A stretch of DNA of 64,000 bases, from the NCBI GenBank assembly GCA_900323505.1, contig OOIN01000034.1, positions 1 to 64,000 on the forward strand, given 5' to 3'. Shown in pieces: positions 48,907 through 58,798 of the stretch. Origin of the DNA: Ustilago trichophora. Its lineage: Eukaryota > Basidiomycota > Ustilaginomycetes > Ustilaginales > Ustilaginaceae. The first letter of the stretch is position 1. Every line of letters begins with the position of its first letter. The position numbers and the translations under genes are program-made. Below the pieces are notes generated by a model. It was not told the origin of the DNA. It did no database searches and worked only from the letters and a program-made list of their open reading frames with translations.

Positions 48907-50397
48907 TTATGTGCGCATAAAGTGGAACACGCCCCTTGCGAATGCGAGGGAGCTGTCATCGACGACTCGTGACCACACATCGCAGGCAAGGATGGAAAGC
49001 GGAACCATGGTGAAGAAGAGTGCAGCAGTGATCTGAGCGGGGCTAGTCCAGCCAAGACCCTCGGTGAGATGGCTGTAGAACATGCTCCCGATGCTGAGCA
49101 TCACAGTTCCCGAAACCATGGCAATCGAGAAACCGAGACGGCCAAAGTATGTGAGCACGTTGGACGAGAAGAACCTCTGGAGCGCAGGGCTGAGCTCAAC
49201 AAGTACGAGGAGACCAGTGGCAAGGAGCCAGTCATCCCATCGAGGGTAAGCAATGTTGTTGTAATCCCAATGGCGGTTAAGCGTACCGGTGTTGAGGTCA
49301 ATGTGACCAATGTAGTCGTTGTAGAAATCTTGAGGGAAAGCAGCGATCCAGAGGTACTTGAACATGACACCCAGAACCACAAAGATGGTGGGGATGAGCT
49401 TGGGGTTGAGGAATTTGGTCTTGGTCGAGTTGAGCGGGATGCCTTCGACCGGAATGAGCTGCTTGTAGACGGTGGAGTATTCGGCGATGGCAAGACCGGT
49501 GAGGGTGTACCACGACCAGCGGCCCATCCAGGCAGAGAGAATGATGAACGTCAACAGCCCGTAGTTCTTCCAACGGAAGAGAGTGAAGGGAATGACCCAG
49601 GCATACACGGTAATGACGTAGGTTTGCTGAAATACGACCGAGGTGAACCACATGACGCCACCAGGAGGCATGTAGGAACTAGCGACCGACGTGGTATAGG
49701 CGTAAGGAGCAAACACGAACGAAACGACCGTATTGACATACTCAACAGTTGAGCCCCAAACCTTGGGAGGATTGGCGAGCGAGTTGTTGAGCTTGTCGGC
49801 CATTTCAGGGGCGTACTTGAAACCGTTCAGGGCAGCCACTACCGAAGTAAGCGCCAAGGCCATGGCAAGGGGAAGGATGATGCGGAAGGGACGGCGGAAG
49901 CCGGGACCAGCGAGGGTGAGACCATCTCGCCTCTCGATGAAGGTCTGCATGCCGACTCGACCCATGAGGATGATGTACATGTTGGCCTGGAAGCTACCGT
50001 TGAAGAAGATGGGACTGATGGCCTTTCGGATGACGTTCATCCACTGGGGAGATGTCTTGGTGAATTCAGCAGGGAAAGTGCCGTCAAAGTCGCGGTCCGT
50101 TACGATGGCGGGAGCAAACAGGCGAAAGAAGATCCAGAGAAGGGTTTGGAAGGCAATCAGACCACGGATGCCCTCGATGTAGCTAATTCGGTGCTTGCGC
50201 TTGCGTCCGACATCGGCCTCGTCGTTGTCGAGGAACGGCTTTGGTGTAACATCAAATCGTGCATCGCCCTTGAGAATTGTGTATCCGCGCTCGTCACGTT
50301 CAGGAATGTAGGTCTTGTCAACACCAGCCGAAGCGTCAACAAAAACGGGAAGGTGGAGCGGCTTGAGCGCGCTAGCTCGTTTCGAGGCGTCCGTCAT
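48907..50397 (-). CDS. Acyltransferase-3 family membrane protein
   Basis: From the first in-frame ATG (50397) the protein has 496 residues. A hydrophilic N-terminus of about 70 residues leads to ISYIEGIRGLIAFQTLLWIFFRLF, the first helix with the family's (D/E)GxRG motif. About ten hydrophobic helices follow, with GFRRPFRIILPLAMALAL after the second. Acyltransferase-3 proteins move acetyl or other acyl groups across or at membranes onto sugars, lipids or peptides, often modifying cell-surface glycans or glycolipids. In smuts, related membrane acyltransferases also decorate secreted glycolipids, but no biosynthetic neighbours are seen here. The catalytic His-type residues of better-studied members were not located with confidence. 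Confidence 0.8.
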   Translation of the reverse strand: MTDASKRASALKPLHLPVFVDASAGVDKTYIPERDERGYTILKGDARFDVTPKPFLDNDEADVGRKRKHRISYIEGIRGLIAFQTLLWIFFRLFAPAIVTDRDFDGTFPAEFTKTSPQWMNVIRKAISPIFFNGSFQANMYIILMGRVGMQTFIERRDGLTLAGPGFRRPFRIILPLAMALALTSVVAALNGFKYAPEMADKLNNSLANPPKVWGSTVEYVNTVVSFVFAPYAYTTSVASSYMPPGGVMWFTSVVFQQTYVITVYAWVIPFTLFRWKNYGLLTFIILSAWMGRWSWYTLTGLAIAEYSTVYKQLIPVEGIPLNSTKTKFLNPKLIPTIFVVLGVMFKYLWIAAFPQDFYNDYIGHIDLNTGTLNRHWDYNNIAYPRWDDWLLATGLLVLVELSPALQRFFSSNVLTYFGRLGFSIAMVSGTVMLSIGSMFYSHLTEGLGWTSPAQITAALFFTMVPLSILACDVWSRVVDDSSLAFARGVFHFMRT

Positions 50398-50578
50398 CGT
50401 GACAGAGTGTGTGTGCGTGTGTCCTGTAAGATTGAATCCGTTCGGAAGCTGCGCGTCTAGCAGCGAAGGTTCGAAGTGGGGATTCGAGAAACGGGGATGG
50501 AAGGCAACAGTTGTAGGAGAGACTGGGGGTGACTTTGTTCGTGAGGGGCAGGAAAATCTCAGGCAGCAGCTAAGTGGG

Positions 50579-50585
50579 TATATAT
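50579..50585 (-). promoter_or_regulatory. TATA-like element of the acyltransferase gene
   Basis: TATATAT lies about 182 bp upstream of ATG 50397, which supports that start over the open frame continuing upstream. Confidence 0.35.
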
Positions 50586-51273
50586 GGAAGACGGACAAGA
50601 TAGCAGAATGATCCGCCCAGTCTCAGTATCGAGGATGGGCCGTGCTAGGCGGCGGAAGAAAACATTTCGAGGCGAATGACAGAAGGAGCCAATGTGGAGA
50701 GCTGGCCCAGCCCAAGGCTAGCCGATGCTAGTTGAGTCAGAAAAAATGCTGAGATGGATCCGGCAACCGTTGTTGCTGCAGACTGGGCGTCAGCGACGTT
50801 CATTGAGGTGTCAGTTGGCTGCACAGACTTGCCAAGTGCAAGCGGCGCTTGGGCGCTTCATGTGGGAAAAGACTGACCAAATTGGAAGAAGTGGTACTGA
50901 TGCTCATTCGGGATCTGCAGTGTGCACCGGCAACAGCAAAGTAGACTAAAGGCGATTCGGCGAAGGAGAGGCCACCCAAACTCAGACAAAATGTTTCGCT
51001 CTGCTGCGGGTTAGAGGATGAGTCGCCTTGGGCACTCAATAGGCTGCTGCTGCAAGCGGAAAGGTCGAGATTGAGGGCAAGGCACAAGAAGCGATTAAGC
51101 AGTTGTGCAGCATGAGCGGTCAGAAAAGAGCATCGTTCCACGCAGGCGGCAAGCGGGCGTTGAAGGCGGGGCGCCAAAAGTGCAAGAGGCTGTCAAACTT
51201 GATTCCATGCTCCGCTCGCACTTGAGCAGAGGAAAATCGACGCAAGCGGACGACACCTTCAAAATAATTGAAC

Positions 51274-51274
<1 letters not shown>

Positions 51275-51304
<30 letters not shown>
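51275..51304 (+). repeat. Poly(A) tract of 30
   Basis: An uninterrupted A run in intergenic DNA, preceded by TTCAAAATAATTGAACC. It could be the tail of a retroposed sequence, but no coding remnant is visible 5' of it. Confidence 0.9.
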
Positions 51305-51305
<1 letters not shown>

Positions 51306-53812
51306 ATTTCTGATTTTTTCACGAGACTCGGCCCACAAGCCGTGTCTAAGATCGAAGGCCGAAAAATCTAGAGCAGCAGCCACGTGCACTTTGCTGCACA
51401 AACATCGTTCCTGCCGCTAGATGAAGCGCTTGCTTCGATGCTACGGAAGCCTCTTCCACATCCTGGGCTGCGGCACATTCTCCTATGAGCAATGTTCGAG
51501 GAGCATCGCAGGCCTTCATCTATACTCCAGCGATCTTGAAGCATGATTGAACTCACGACTCTGGCTACAGGTCTTCATTTTTAGTGATTTCCACTTTGGC
51601 GTTGGTGATCAGCCTTCTTTTCCACGTCGACAAGATAATGTGTGTGCTTCGAAACCACGAAGTAAATCTTGACACTTGCAGTCATGTTGAGAGCGACACT
51701 CTGTGTGCAGAGCGGAGATGTAATCACATCAGAGGCGGCGCCACCGGGTCTCGGATACGTAGTGTGCGTAGAGCTAGATCGAGCTTCCAATGACATGCTT
51801 GGTTGACTTTAGCTGGGCTTGATGTTAAGCGTGTGGGAATTGCAGCCAGATGTTTCAGACGGCGAGAAAGAAGGCACTCTGCTGGGATGTTAACCTAGAG
51901 AGGAGCAAGAGACTGAGACGGTTAGACAAGAAGGCCTTCCTCCCGATTCCGGCAAGTGAAGGTGGATTTTTCATGAATTATTTTTCATTTAACGAATCAA
52001 CCCAATTTCTGAGACAGTCCGATAGAGGCGGCTAGTTTTTGAAATGACGTGTTCATCAATACAGATACAGTACACCAGCTCAAATACAAAAGTTGAGAGC
52101 CCGACAAATTGCAAAGTGAGACACATGTCCAGACACGCTGCCGTGGCTTGCTGCCAAGAGACTTTCGACGTGAGCCCTGATGCCCGACCCGTCTGTAGAG
52201 GCTAGACCATCTGCAACAAACAAAGATCGACTTGAAGTGACTTGCTACACCGCAATACAAAGAGACTAACAGAGCCTCCGCGCGGGTGGCGGCTTCTGGT
52301 GTCAGGCACGGCCTCCCACTACACGGTGTGGAGCAAAAGCAAGCGGAGCACCACCTGATTCTGCTTCCGTATATTGAATGAGGCTGCTACTATATTTGTT
52401 TGAAGACCCACAAGCCTTGTCTTGGATATGAAACCTCTCAGAAGCCGCACCTCACAGGCGCTGCGTCGCTGGCTTTACTTTCTCTGGCTTTCACTCCCTC
52501 AGTTGAGTGGTTCGTCTTTGGCCGGATCCGTCCTCGTGGTTCTGGTTGCTCGACTTGGACCAGACTCCACCAGCGTCTCTGCCCTGCGTCTGCCATGCGT
52601 CTGCCCTGTTTCGGCGAGTACTTCCGTTCCTTGATTCGATCCTTGGCGGTGTGGCGTTGAAGCCCCGACACTTCGCTAGCGCAGGCCAGATTCTGTAGGA
52701 GGTTGAAAAGCATATCGAGCAACGTTAGTAGGAGCTGGTCGATCATTTTCCCATTTACGACTCGAACACCTGGATTGAGTTCAAGTCATGCTCTAGAGGC
52801 ACCTTTCATGTCGCCGACACACTTCAAAGGGTTCTTGGTTGCTTGCGCTAGACGCATTTTCTTGAAAGCATTCGACTTCACACGTTCAGAAGTCCTTAGT
52901 ATCTCAATTATTCATCATTTGTGCTTGAACCCTCGCAGCCATGGTTTCTAGCAAGGACAAAGAAACTCGTAAAGGCACGTAAATTGACCTCCGCTCCGAC
53001 TCGCTATCCGAGACATCTGACAGAAACACTAGGTCGGCCTTCATCCCCGCCCTAACTTAAATTAGCCGCTCACCCCCTTCCGCTTCTTCCCAATTGCCGC
53101 TTGCAGCCTCAGCGAGCCAGTGCACCTGTCGGACTCTGGTTTACTTGAGACATTCTGACCTTCGAGCCCTTCGCCATCCGCAGCCACAATGTTCGCCTCA
53201 CAGCCTCCCTCTCTTTATTCAGTCTTCGCTCGCATGCATTGTCATTCGGCCACTGAAAAGCAACGTTGTCTCTCTAGCCGCTTGCGTGAAATTTCCTCTA
53301 CATCCTGGCTGCATCTGACATCCGTTTCGTCGGGGTTCCATACTTGCTCCATCCGATCCTGCCTTTGTTGCTGCTGCCCTCTGCCGAATGGGAAGGAAGA
53401 GCCAGCTCGGCTCTTGTGGGCAAGGTGCACTTTCTGACACCGCCAGGCGACTCATCCTAACTCTCTCGCAAAGTCCCTATCCGAGTTGGGTCATTACATC
53501 GATGCTTACTCACTTCTGGAACTCCCATATAACCAGACACTCTTCTTCCGAATCATATACCTCACATCCATTGCTCAACCCTTATCCTAGTTACTCATAG
53601 CTTCTACCACCAAGGCCACTTCATACGGCTTGCTTCCTCGTCTGCGCTGCTGCCTACACAGTGGATTCCCATCCCTCTCAGCGCCTAGTTTCCGACTTCC
53701 TCTGCCTAGCTTCCGCTTTAGCACGCCTCTTCATATAAGCACCCGGTCCCGCTGGCGGTTCCTCTTCTCCCCTCTTTCCCCCACCTTTTTTTCCACTATA
53801 CACACACACACG

Positions 53813-55855
53813 ATGTCGACCTACACTTACGAGCCAGTTTCGCCTCGTTCTCAGGCATTCAGCGAGTCGACTTTCTCCAGTCCTCGCTCCCTGTACACCG
53901 GATCCGAGCGATCCGTTTCCACACATAGCGCCTATTCTGATGAGGAGGAGCCAGTAGTTCATGTCATCGCTCCCAGGGTCAAGCGACCCATCTCGGGCCC
54001 TCGCAATGTTCCTCACGAACCTACTGCATTTGGCTTCTCCAACATTGACTACCTCGAGGATGCTCTCAAGCTCGATGCGTACAGCGAGCACGGCCGCAAC
54101 GACGCAGCTCTCGAAGAGCTCATCGACCTCTACCACAGTAACCTTGCCGTCACCGCACGCGGACCTATGCACCCATCGGCCTCCCGTGCTGCCAAGGTCG
54201 ACTTGATTGGTGAGGAGGGCGACCTTGAGATCGTCAATGAACAGCCAAGGTACACTCGCGAGGAAAAGGGAAAGTCGGTCGAGTCAATCGATTCTGACCA
54301 GCGCCTCTCTTCTTCGCCACAGTCGTCCTCGGAGAACAGTAGCCTCTTCGGCGAGGCTTCTGCCTTCCTCACGTCGGGTCTTACCCGTGACGACATCGTC
54401 TTCCGCGTTGCCAACCTCAACCAAGAGCCACCATCGCGCTTCGCTGCCCAGACTGCTCTTGCCAAGACCTTCCCTTCCCTGGTCGAGCCTCCAGCACGCA
54501 TGTTTGGTGAGGATGGTACTCCTCTTCCTCCTACCAAGAAGGAGGAGATTACCGCCGCTGAGCGTGCAGCACGACAGGATGCGCTCAAGGTCGAGCTCAA
54601 GGGCAGCAAGGTACACTCGCTCGTCAAGGCCGTTGTTGTGCTTGAGAGCCGGACTGCAGTGTGGAAGAAGATTGCCTGCCTTAACAAGAGGTCTGCCGAC
54701 GCTACTCCTCTGCCCCTTCTTCCCGAGCTTCCTAACCCTTGGGACATCGAGATCACCCATGAGGGTCTCGACATCAGCGCCATCAAATCCAAGACACGCA
54801 AGATCTTCGAGCTTCCCCGCACTCACACCTCTGGTGCCTGCCGCAAGTGCTCGGGTTCCGGTAGCGAGAACTGCCGCACATGCCGTGGCGAGGCTGGCAA
54901 CGAGTGTTTCTGGTGCTCCGGATCGGGCATGCAGAAAGGTCGCCGTCGTTGTGGTCGCTGCCAGGGTCAGGGTAAGCTGAGCTGCATGGCTTGCGAGGGT
55001 AAGAAGGCTTCCACCTGTCGCTCTTGCGACGGTGCTGGCTGTGGCCAATATTCGGCCTTTGTCGAGGTCAAGATGCGCCGCATCGAAGTTCCCGCCGTCT
55101 CGGTCGCCGATCTTCTTGGACTGTCGCGCGCTTCGGCCGCCAATGCTCATCCCGAGACTGTCAAGGCTGCCTCGATCGATATGCTCTGGGAGCTCGTCAA
55201 GATGCTAGCTTCCAAAGCCAGTGTCAAGGCCAAGCGCCCTTACTTGCCTGTCTCTGCAGTGTGCACGTGGGAGAAGAGCGTGTCGTACCTTGCTCAGGTG
55301 ACGGCTATCCAGGCTGCCAAATTCAAAGCTGGCTCTAAGCAGCCCTTCCGCCCCGAGGGTCTCAGTCGCACCGTGCCTACCAAGACTCGTTACTTTTCGC
55401 TCCCCACCGACCCTTCGCTTCCTCTCGCCGAGCTCACCCTCGACCAGTTTGTCAAGCAAAACATCCCCGAGAAGACCGTCGTCGAAGTGGGCCCGGCGAC
55501 AGGAGTCCACAACGTCTCGCGTCGTCTCTCGGTCATGCTCCTTGGCGAGGTTTCTGCTCCATCAACACCTCAGCTCTCCTCTGGCCCCTCTTCGCCCAAG
55601 TCGAACAACGACTACTTTGGCGATGTTGCCGGTGCCTCAGGCGCTGTCGTTTCTGTCCCCGTCACACCTGTTGGTGGCTCTCCTATCTCTTCCCCTAAGC
55701 TCAGGCCCAGCAGCGTCCGCCCTCTTAGTCCAATGCGAGCTCCCCCGGCGCAGTTTAACTCGGACGAGCTCAGAATCAAGATGCTTCGCCACTCGTCGAG
55801 CCTCTCTCGCGCCAACTTCTCTCGCCCTCTCACCGCTCCCGGTATCCCTATCTAG
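53813..55855 (+). CDS. SSUH2-like protein with DnaJ-type cysteine-rich domain
   Basis: ATG 53813 (MSTYTYEP) gives 680 residues; the frame is open upstream without an ATG. After about 330 mostly disordered residues (Ser/Glu-rich, including a helical KKEEITAAERAARQDALK) there is a cysteine cluster at about 338-412. It has repeated CxxCxGxG-like units (CRKCSGSG, CRTCRG, CFWCSGSG, CGRCQGQG, CMACEG, CRSCDGAG), as in the zinc-binding region of DnaJ and in SSUH2. The following sequence (FVEVKMRRIEVPAVSVADLLG) fits the SSUH2 family, which lacks a J domain, and no J domain is present here. The C-terminus is Ser/Pro-rich. The function of fungal members is unknown; a chaperone-like or zinc-binding role is inference. 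Confidence 0.75.
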   Translation: MSTYTYEPVSPRSQAFSESTFSSPRSLYTGSERSVSTHSAYSDEEEPVVHVIAPRVKRPISGPRNVPHEPTAFGFSNIDYLEDALKLDAYSEHGRNDAALEELIDLYHSNLAVTARGPMHPSASRAAKVDLIGEEGDLEIVNEQPRYTREEKGKSVESIDSDQRLSSSPQSSSENSSLFGEASAFLTSGLTRDDIVFRVANLNQEPPSRFAAQTALAKTFPSLVEPPARMFGEDGTPLPPTKKEEITAAERAARQDALKVELKGSKVHSLVKAVVVLESRTAVWKKIACLNKRSADATPLPLLPELPNPWDIEITHEGLDISAIKSKTRKIFELPRTHTSGACRKCSGSGSENCRTCRGEAGNECFWCSGSGMQKGRRRCGRCQGQGKLSCMACEGKKASTCRSCDGAGCGQYSAFVEVKMRRIEVPAVSVADLLGLSRASAANAHPETVKAASIDMLWELVKMLASKASVKAKRPYLPVSAVCTWEKSVSYLAQVTAIQAAKFKAGSKQPFRPEGLSRTVPTKTRYFSLPTDPSLPLAELTLDQFVKQNIPEKTVVEVGPATGVHNVSRRLSVMLLGEVSAPSTPQLSSGPSSPKSNNDYFGDVAGASGAVVSVPVTPVGGSPISSPKLRPSSVRPLSPMRAPPAQFNSDELRIKMLRHSSSLSRANFSRPLTAPGIPI

Positions 55856-57171
55856 TTACAGTACCATGTCCTCAATTTCTTCTGTATATCTATCACTCGT
55901 CATCGCATAGTTTCTTAGGGTCTTGCAAGTTACGCACTTTTTGCTGTCAATAATTATACCACGATTCAAGCCTTATCCTCCTGCCTTGTTTGAAATTGAA
56001 ATTTTGGTGCAATCAGTGAAGTGTCAAATGCAGTTGGGCGGTAGCAATTAGCGGTTTCAATTGTGGGCCTTCGCACCACCTCGCTCGAAGCATCTCACCC
56101 TAACCACTTGAATCTTAGCAGATCGCATCATCCTCTTCAATCACCCTGCCTTGCCGTTTATGATCGTGTGTTTCGGCTCAATCGACTCGTTTTGACGCTT
56201 TTGACAAGCTCTTGCCTGCGAGACGAGTGCGGGCATATCGAGCACAAATTGAATTGGATGCAAATTGGCGGCGCTTGACGTTTTGAGGCTCCGCCGACGC
56301 CACTGTTTCTCTCTTGTTTCGCCTCAGACATCCGCATGCAATTTTCCCACCTCCAAAACATACACATTTTCATGCTGTCAAGCTGGGAGTCAAATTGCGC
56401 GCTAAATTTACAAATCGGGTGATCCACCAAAATCGGTAGATCGCATTCAAGGTAGCCATGTTAGATCTTTTTACTGAGCCTCAACTACGTCAACCTGCAG
56501 CATTTCCGGCTGTCAAGGTTTGCAGAGACCCCTTCGGCAAAAGCAAGCTCGCTACTGTACCAAGAAGTACACGGAACACCGATCCGCACTAAAAGGATAC
56601 ACGCCTCCGCTGGAAGCTGAAGCTCAGTCCCGACGGTAATCGAGCTTTATTGGTTCTTCTTTCGGATGTGCAGCCTCCTGACGCTCGTACCGCCATCCAG
56701 AGCACTGCCCTGTCCTCTACAAAGGGCTACGCGAAAGCGCTCCGGAGGCGTCAGTTCCGAGTCCGCCTTCTTTGTCGTTATAGGTTGACATTGTTCCGGC
56801 GATCCGGGCCGTCCTCGCAATTCCGAAACTAGTCCTACATTTGAAGCTCCTCTGCTATGACGAGTCGGTTCTCTTGATGTGACGGGCGCTTGCAATATTG
56901 CTTTCTAGAACCCACCTTTGGTAAACGCAATTGTACAAGCTATCGTATGGGTTCCTGTCCCATGAACGGGCCCTTCAGCCATACTTGGACATGGAACTTT
57001 CCCTCCGAAGTTCCACTGCGCCATCTTCGCCGGTGACATTCTGTAGATGGTAAGGGCTCAGGATATATAGACGTGCTATTTTGGCTGGCTCGATCGTCCA
57101 AATTTATCCTTCAACCGCAACTCGCCACATTTCTACCTTTCTAACGTCAACAATCTCAGATCACGAACAAC
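55856..57171. other. 1.3-kb intergenic region
   Basis: Between the SSUH2-like gene and the secreted-protein gene on the same strand. No gene or repeat was recognised; the right end contains a TATA-like element. Confidence 0.55.
57063..57069 (+). promoter_or_regulatory. TATA-like element of the secreted-protein gene
   Basis: ATATATA lies about 103 bp before ATG 57172. Confidence 0.4.
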
Positions 57172-58380
57172 ATGGCTTTCCCCAAGGCTCTTCTACTTTC
57201 GACATTGCTTGCTTCGGCAGCTCTTGTCAACGCTGCTCCTTTCCCCTCAACCTGCGATCTTGATCTTCACCGCTGGGGCGAAATCACTCTCGCAGGAACG
57301 CCGCTCAGCCTCGGCGAGGACGGCAAGATCGTTGTGGGCGGCAATCCTGTCTATTTCGCCTCTGCTGTCTGCTCTTCTCAGCACCTCGGCTACAAGGGGC
57401 TAACCGAACAGAGCAAAGGTTACCTAGTCAATGCCAACGAGCCGTCCCAATGCCTTACAGTGAGCAACCTCGATCAGTCTGGCGCTACTTTCTCCCTCGA
57501 GGATTGCCGCTTCAACGGAGCGGGTGACGTCTGGTCCTCGCAATCCTTTGCATGGATCTTTGAGAATACCGGCGCCTCTAATGGTGCCGACGCCTATTTT
57601 AACGGCGAGAACTACAACGTCGTCAACGCTTCCAGCCCGCCAATCTATACCCTTCGCACTCAGAACACCAAACCCAGCTTCGATGGCAAGCTGGGCGAAC
57701 TCATTGCTGATTACACGCCCAGCCTCGCCTCTTTGCCCTCGGGCCAGCTCAAGATCCCCATGACCAGCGTGCCAGTGACCGCTCCAGCCACGCCTCCCAC
57801 CCTCAACTGTTCCGAGTTCACCATCGGCAAGGTCAACTTCAACAACGAGACCTCGAGCTCAAACCAGTACAAGGGACCTCTCAACTCCAGGTGGGAGGCG
57901 CAAAGCGACACCTCTGATCAGTTCGTTTTCGAGCAGTGTGACTACTCACCGATCGGCCTCAAGGCTGCGGACGACTATGTCTACGGTCGCATGCGTCCCG
58001 GTTCTAATCTTGCAAACGGCGCGTTCGAGTGCTACTACATCACTGAAGATTTTGGCGGCGACGAATCAAACAAGCCTGACAACAACCCGTGGATCAACGG
58101 CTTCGAGATTCAACAGTGCTCTTACTCCGCAAAGAAGAGCCTTGATATTGTCAGGTACAACAAATCTGATGACACGTTCGACTACGTGCCCTTTGGTAAT
58201 GCTTCAACGCCCGGCAGGATGTACTGGTACGCTCAGTCGGAGTATGACCGCGAGTACGATGTCAAACAGTACGTCTGGGATGGCCAAGGTGTCGGTCAAG
58301 TATATCTCTCGCCTGAGAATGCTAACTTGACAAGGTACCCTCCCGCAAAGGTCACCTTCAAGGCCGATCCTGCAGCCTGA
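57172..58380 (+). CDS. Secreted protein of unknown function
   Basis: A single exon of 402 residues. A signal peptide (KALLLSTLLASAALVNA, cleavage near residue 21, before APF) is followed by two related-looking halves, each with paired cysteines and aromatic motifs. The first runs about 26-150 (CLTV...FSLEDCRF...SQSFAWIFE). The second runs about 215-345 (FVFEQCDYSPIG...GFEIQQCSYS). The strings C-L-x-V and x-L-x-x-C with a following Q-S-F resemble beta-trefoil (ricin-B-like) lectin repeats, though too loosely to name a family. There are several N-glycosylation sites and no membrane anchor. In a smut fungus it may be an effector or wall-binding protein; this is inference. Confidence 0.7.
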   Translation: MAFPKALLLSTLLASAALVNAAPFPSTCDLDLHRWGEITLAGTPLSLGEDGKIVVGGNPVYFASAVCSSQHLGYKGLTEQSKGYLVNANEPSQCLTVSNLDQSGATFSLEDCRFNGAGDVWSSQSFAWIFENTGASNGADAYFNGENYNVVNASSPPIYTLRTQNTKPSFDGKLGELIADYTPSLASLPSGQLKIPMTSVPVTAPATPPTLNCSEFTIGKVNFNNETSSSNQYKGPLNSRWEAQSDTSDQFVFEQCDYSPIGLKAADDYVYGRMRPGSNLANGAFECYYITEDFGGDESNKPDNNPWINGFEIQQCSYSAKKSLDIVRYNKSDDTFDYVPFGNASTPGRMYWYAQSEYDREYDVKQYVWDGQGVGQVYLSPENANLTRYPPAKVTFKADPAA

Positions 58381-58798
58381 GCTAGTTTGCTTGCTCTCGA
58401 TCTCCTTCCATCCTTTCAAGTATCGTTTCCGCATCCCATCACACAAGTATCGCATGTTCGCAGACAAACCCGCCGAAAACAATATTCTCTTCCATGTTGA
58501 CATGTACAATTAGTTCCGGCGGACGCGTATCTCCTTAAAAAAAGAGGGAGCCGGAATTGCGCCTAAATGGCTATGCGTGTAATTGTGACACCAAAAAGCT
58601 GAGCACGGAAAAAGATCGTCCTTCTTCGCATGAATTTCTTCAACTCTTTTGATGCAAGAGCGGTGTGATCGAATGTTGTGACTGCGTGGAGCCTATTGGC
58701 TGATGTCGCTGAACGATTGAAGTCTCTTTCCAACACCCACCATCCTGGCATAAAATCGCGAAGCTGGAGCCAGTTCGGTCGTGATCACGTTCGTTATC
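58381..58798. other. Intergenic region
   Basis: This 418-bp tandem gap has no feature beyond untranslated sequence. Confidence 0.5.

Larger units (their letters stand above)
50398..53812. other. 3.4-kb gene-poor divergent region with a 30-base A tract
   Basis: This is the longest stretch without a supported gene in the inner window. It contains a run of 30 A (51275-51304). A short frame at 52941 (ATGGTTTCTAGC, 13 codons, good context CAGCC-ATGG) could be a leader peptide. Several CT-rich stretches lie before the SSUH2-like gene. Open frames of 60-90 codons near 52400-52660 and 53094-53437 look like chance. A spliced gene that I cannot recognise is possible. Confidence 0.5.

Noticed and set aside
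54130..55150. Minus-strand frames of 230 and 288 codons inside the SSUH2-like gene
   Set aside because: Antisense shadows created by strong codon bias; the sense frame carries the cysteine motifs.
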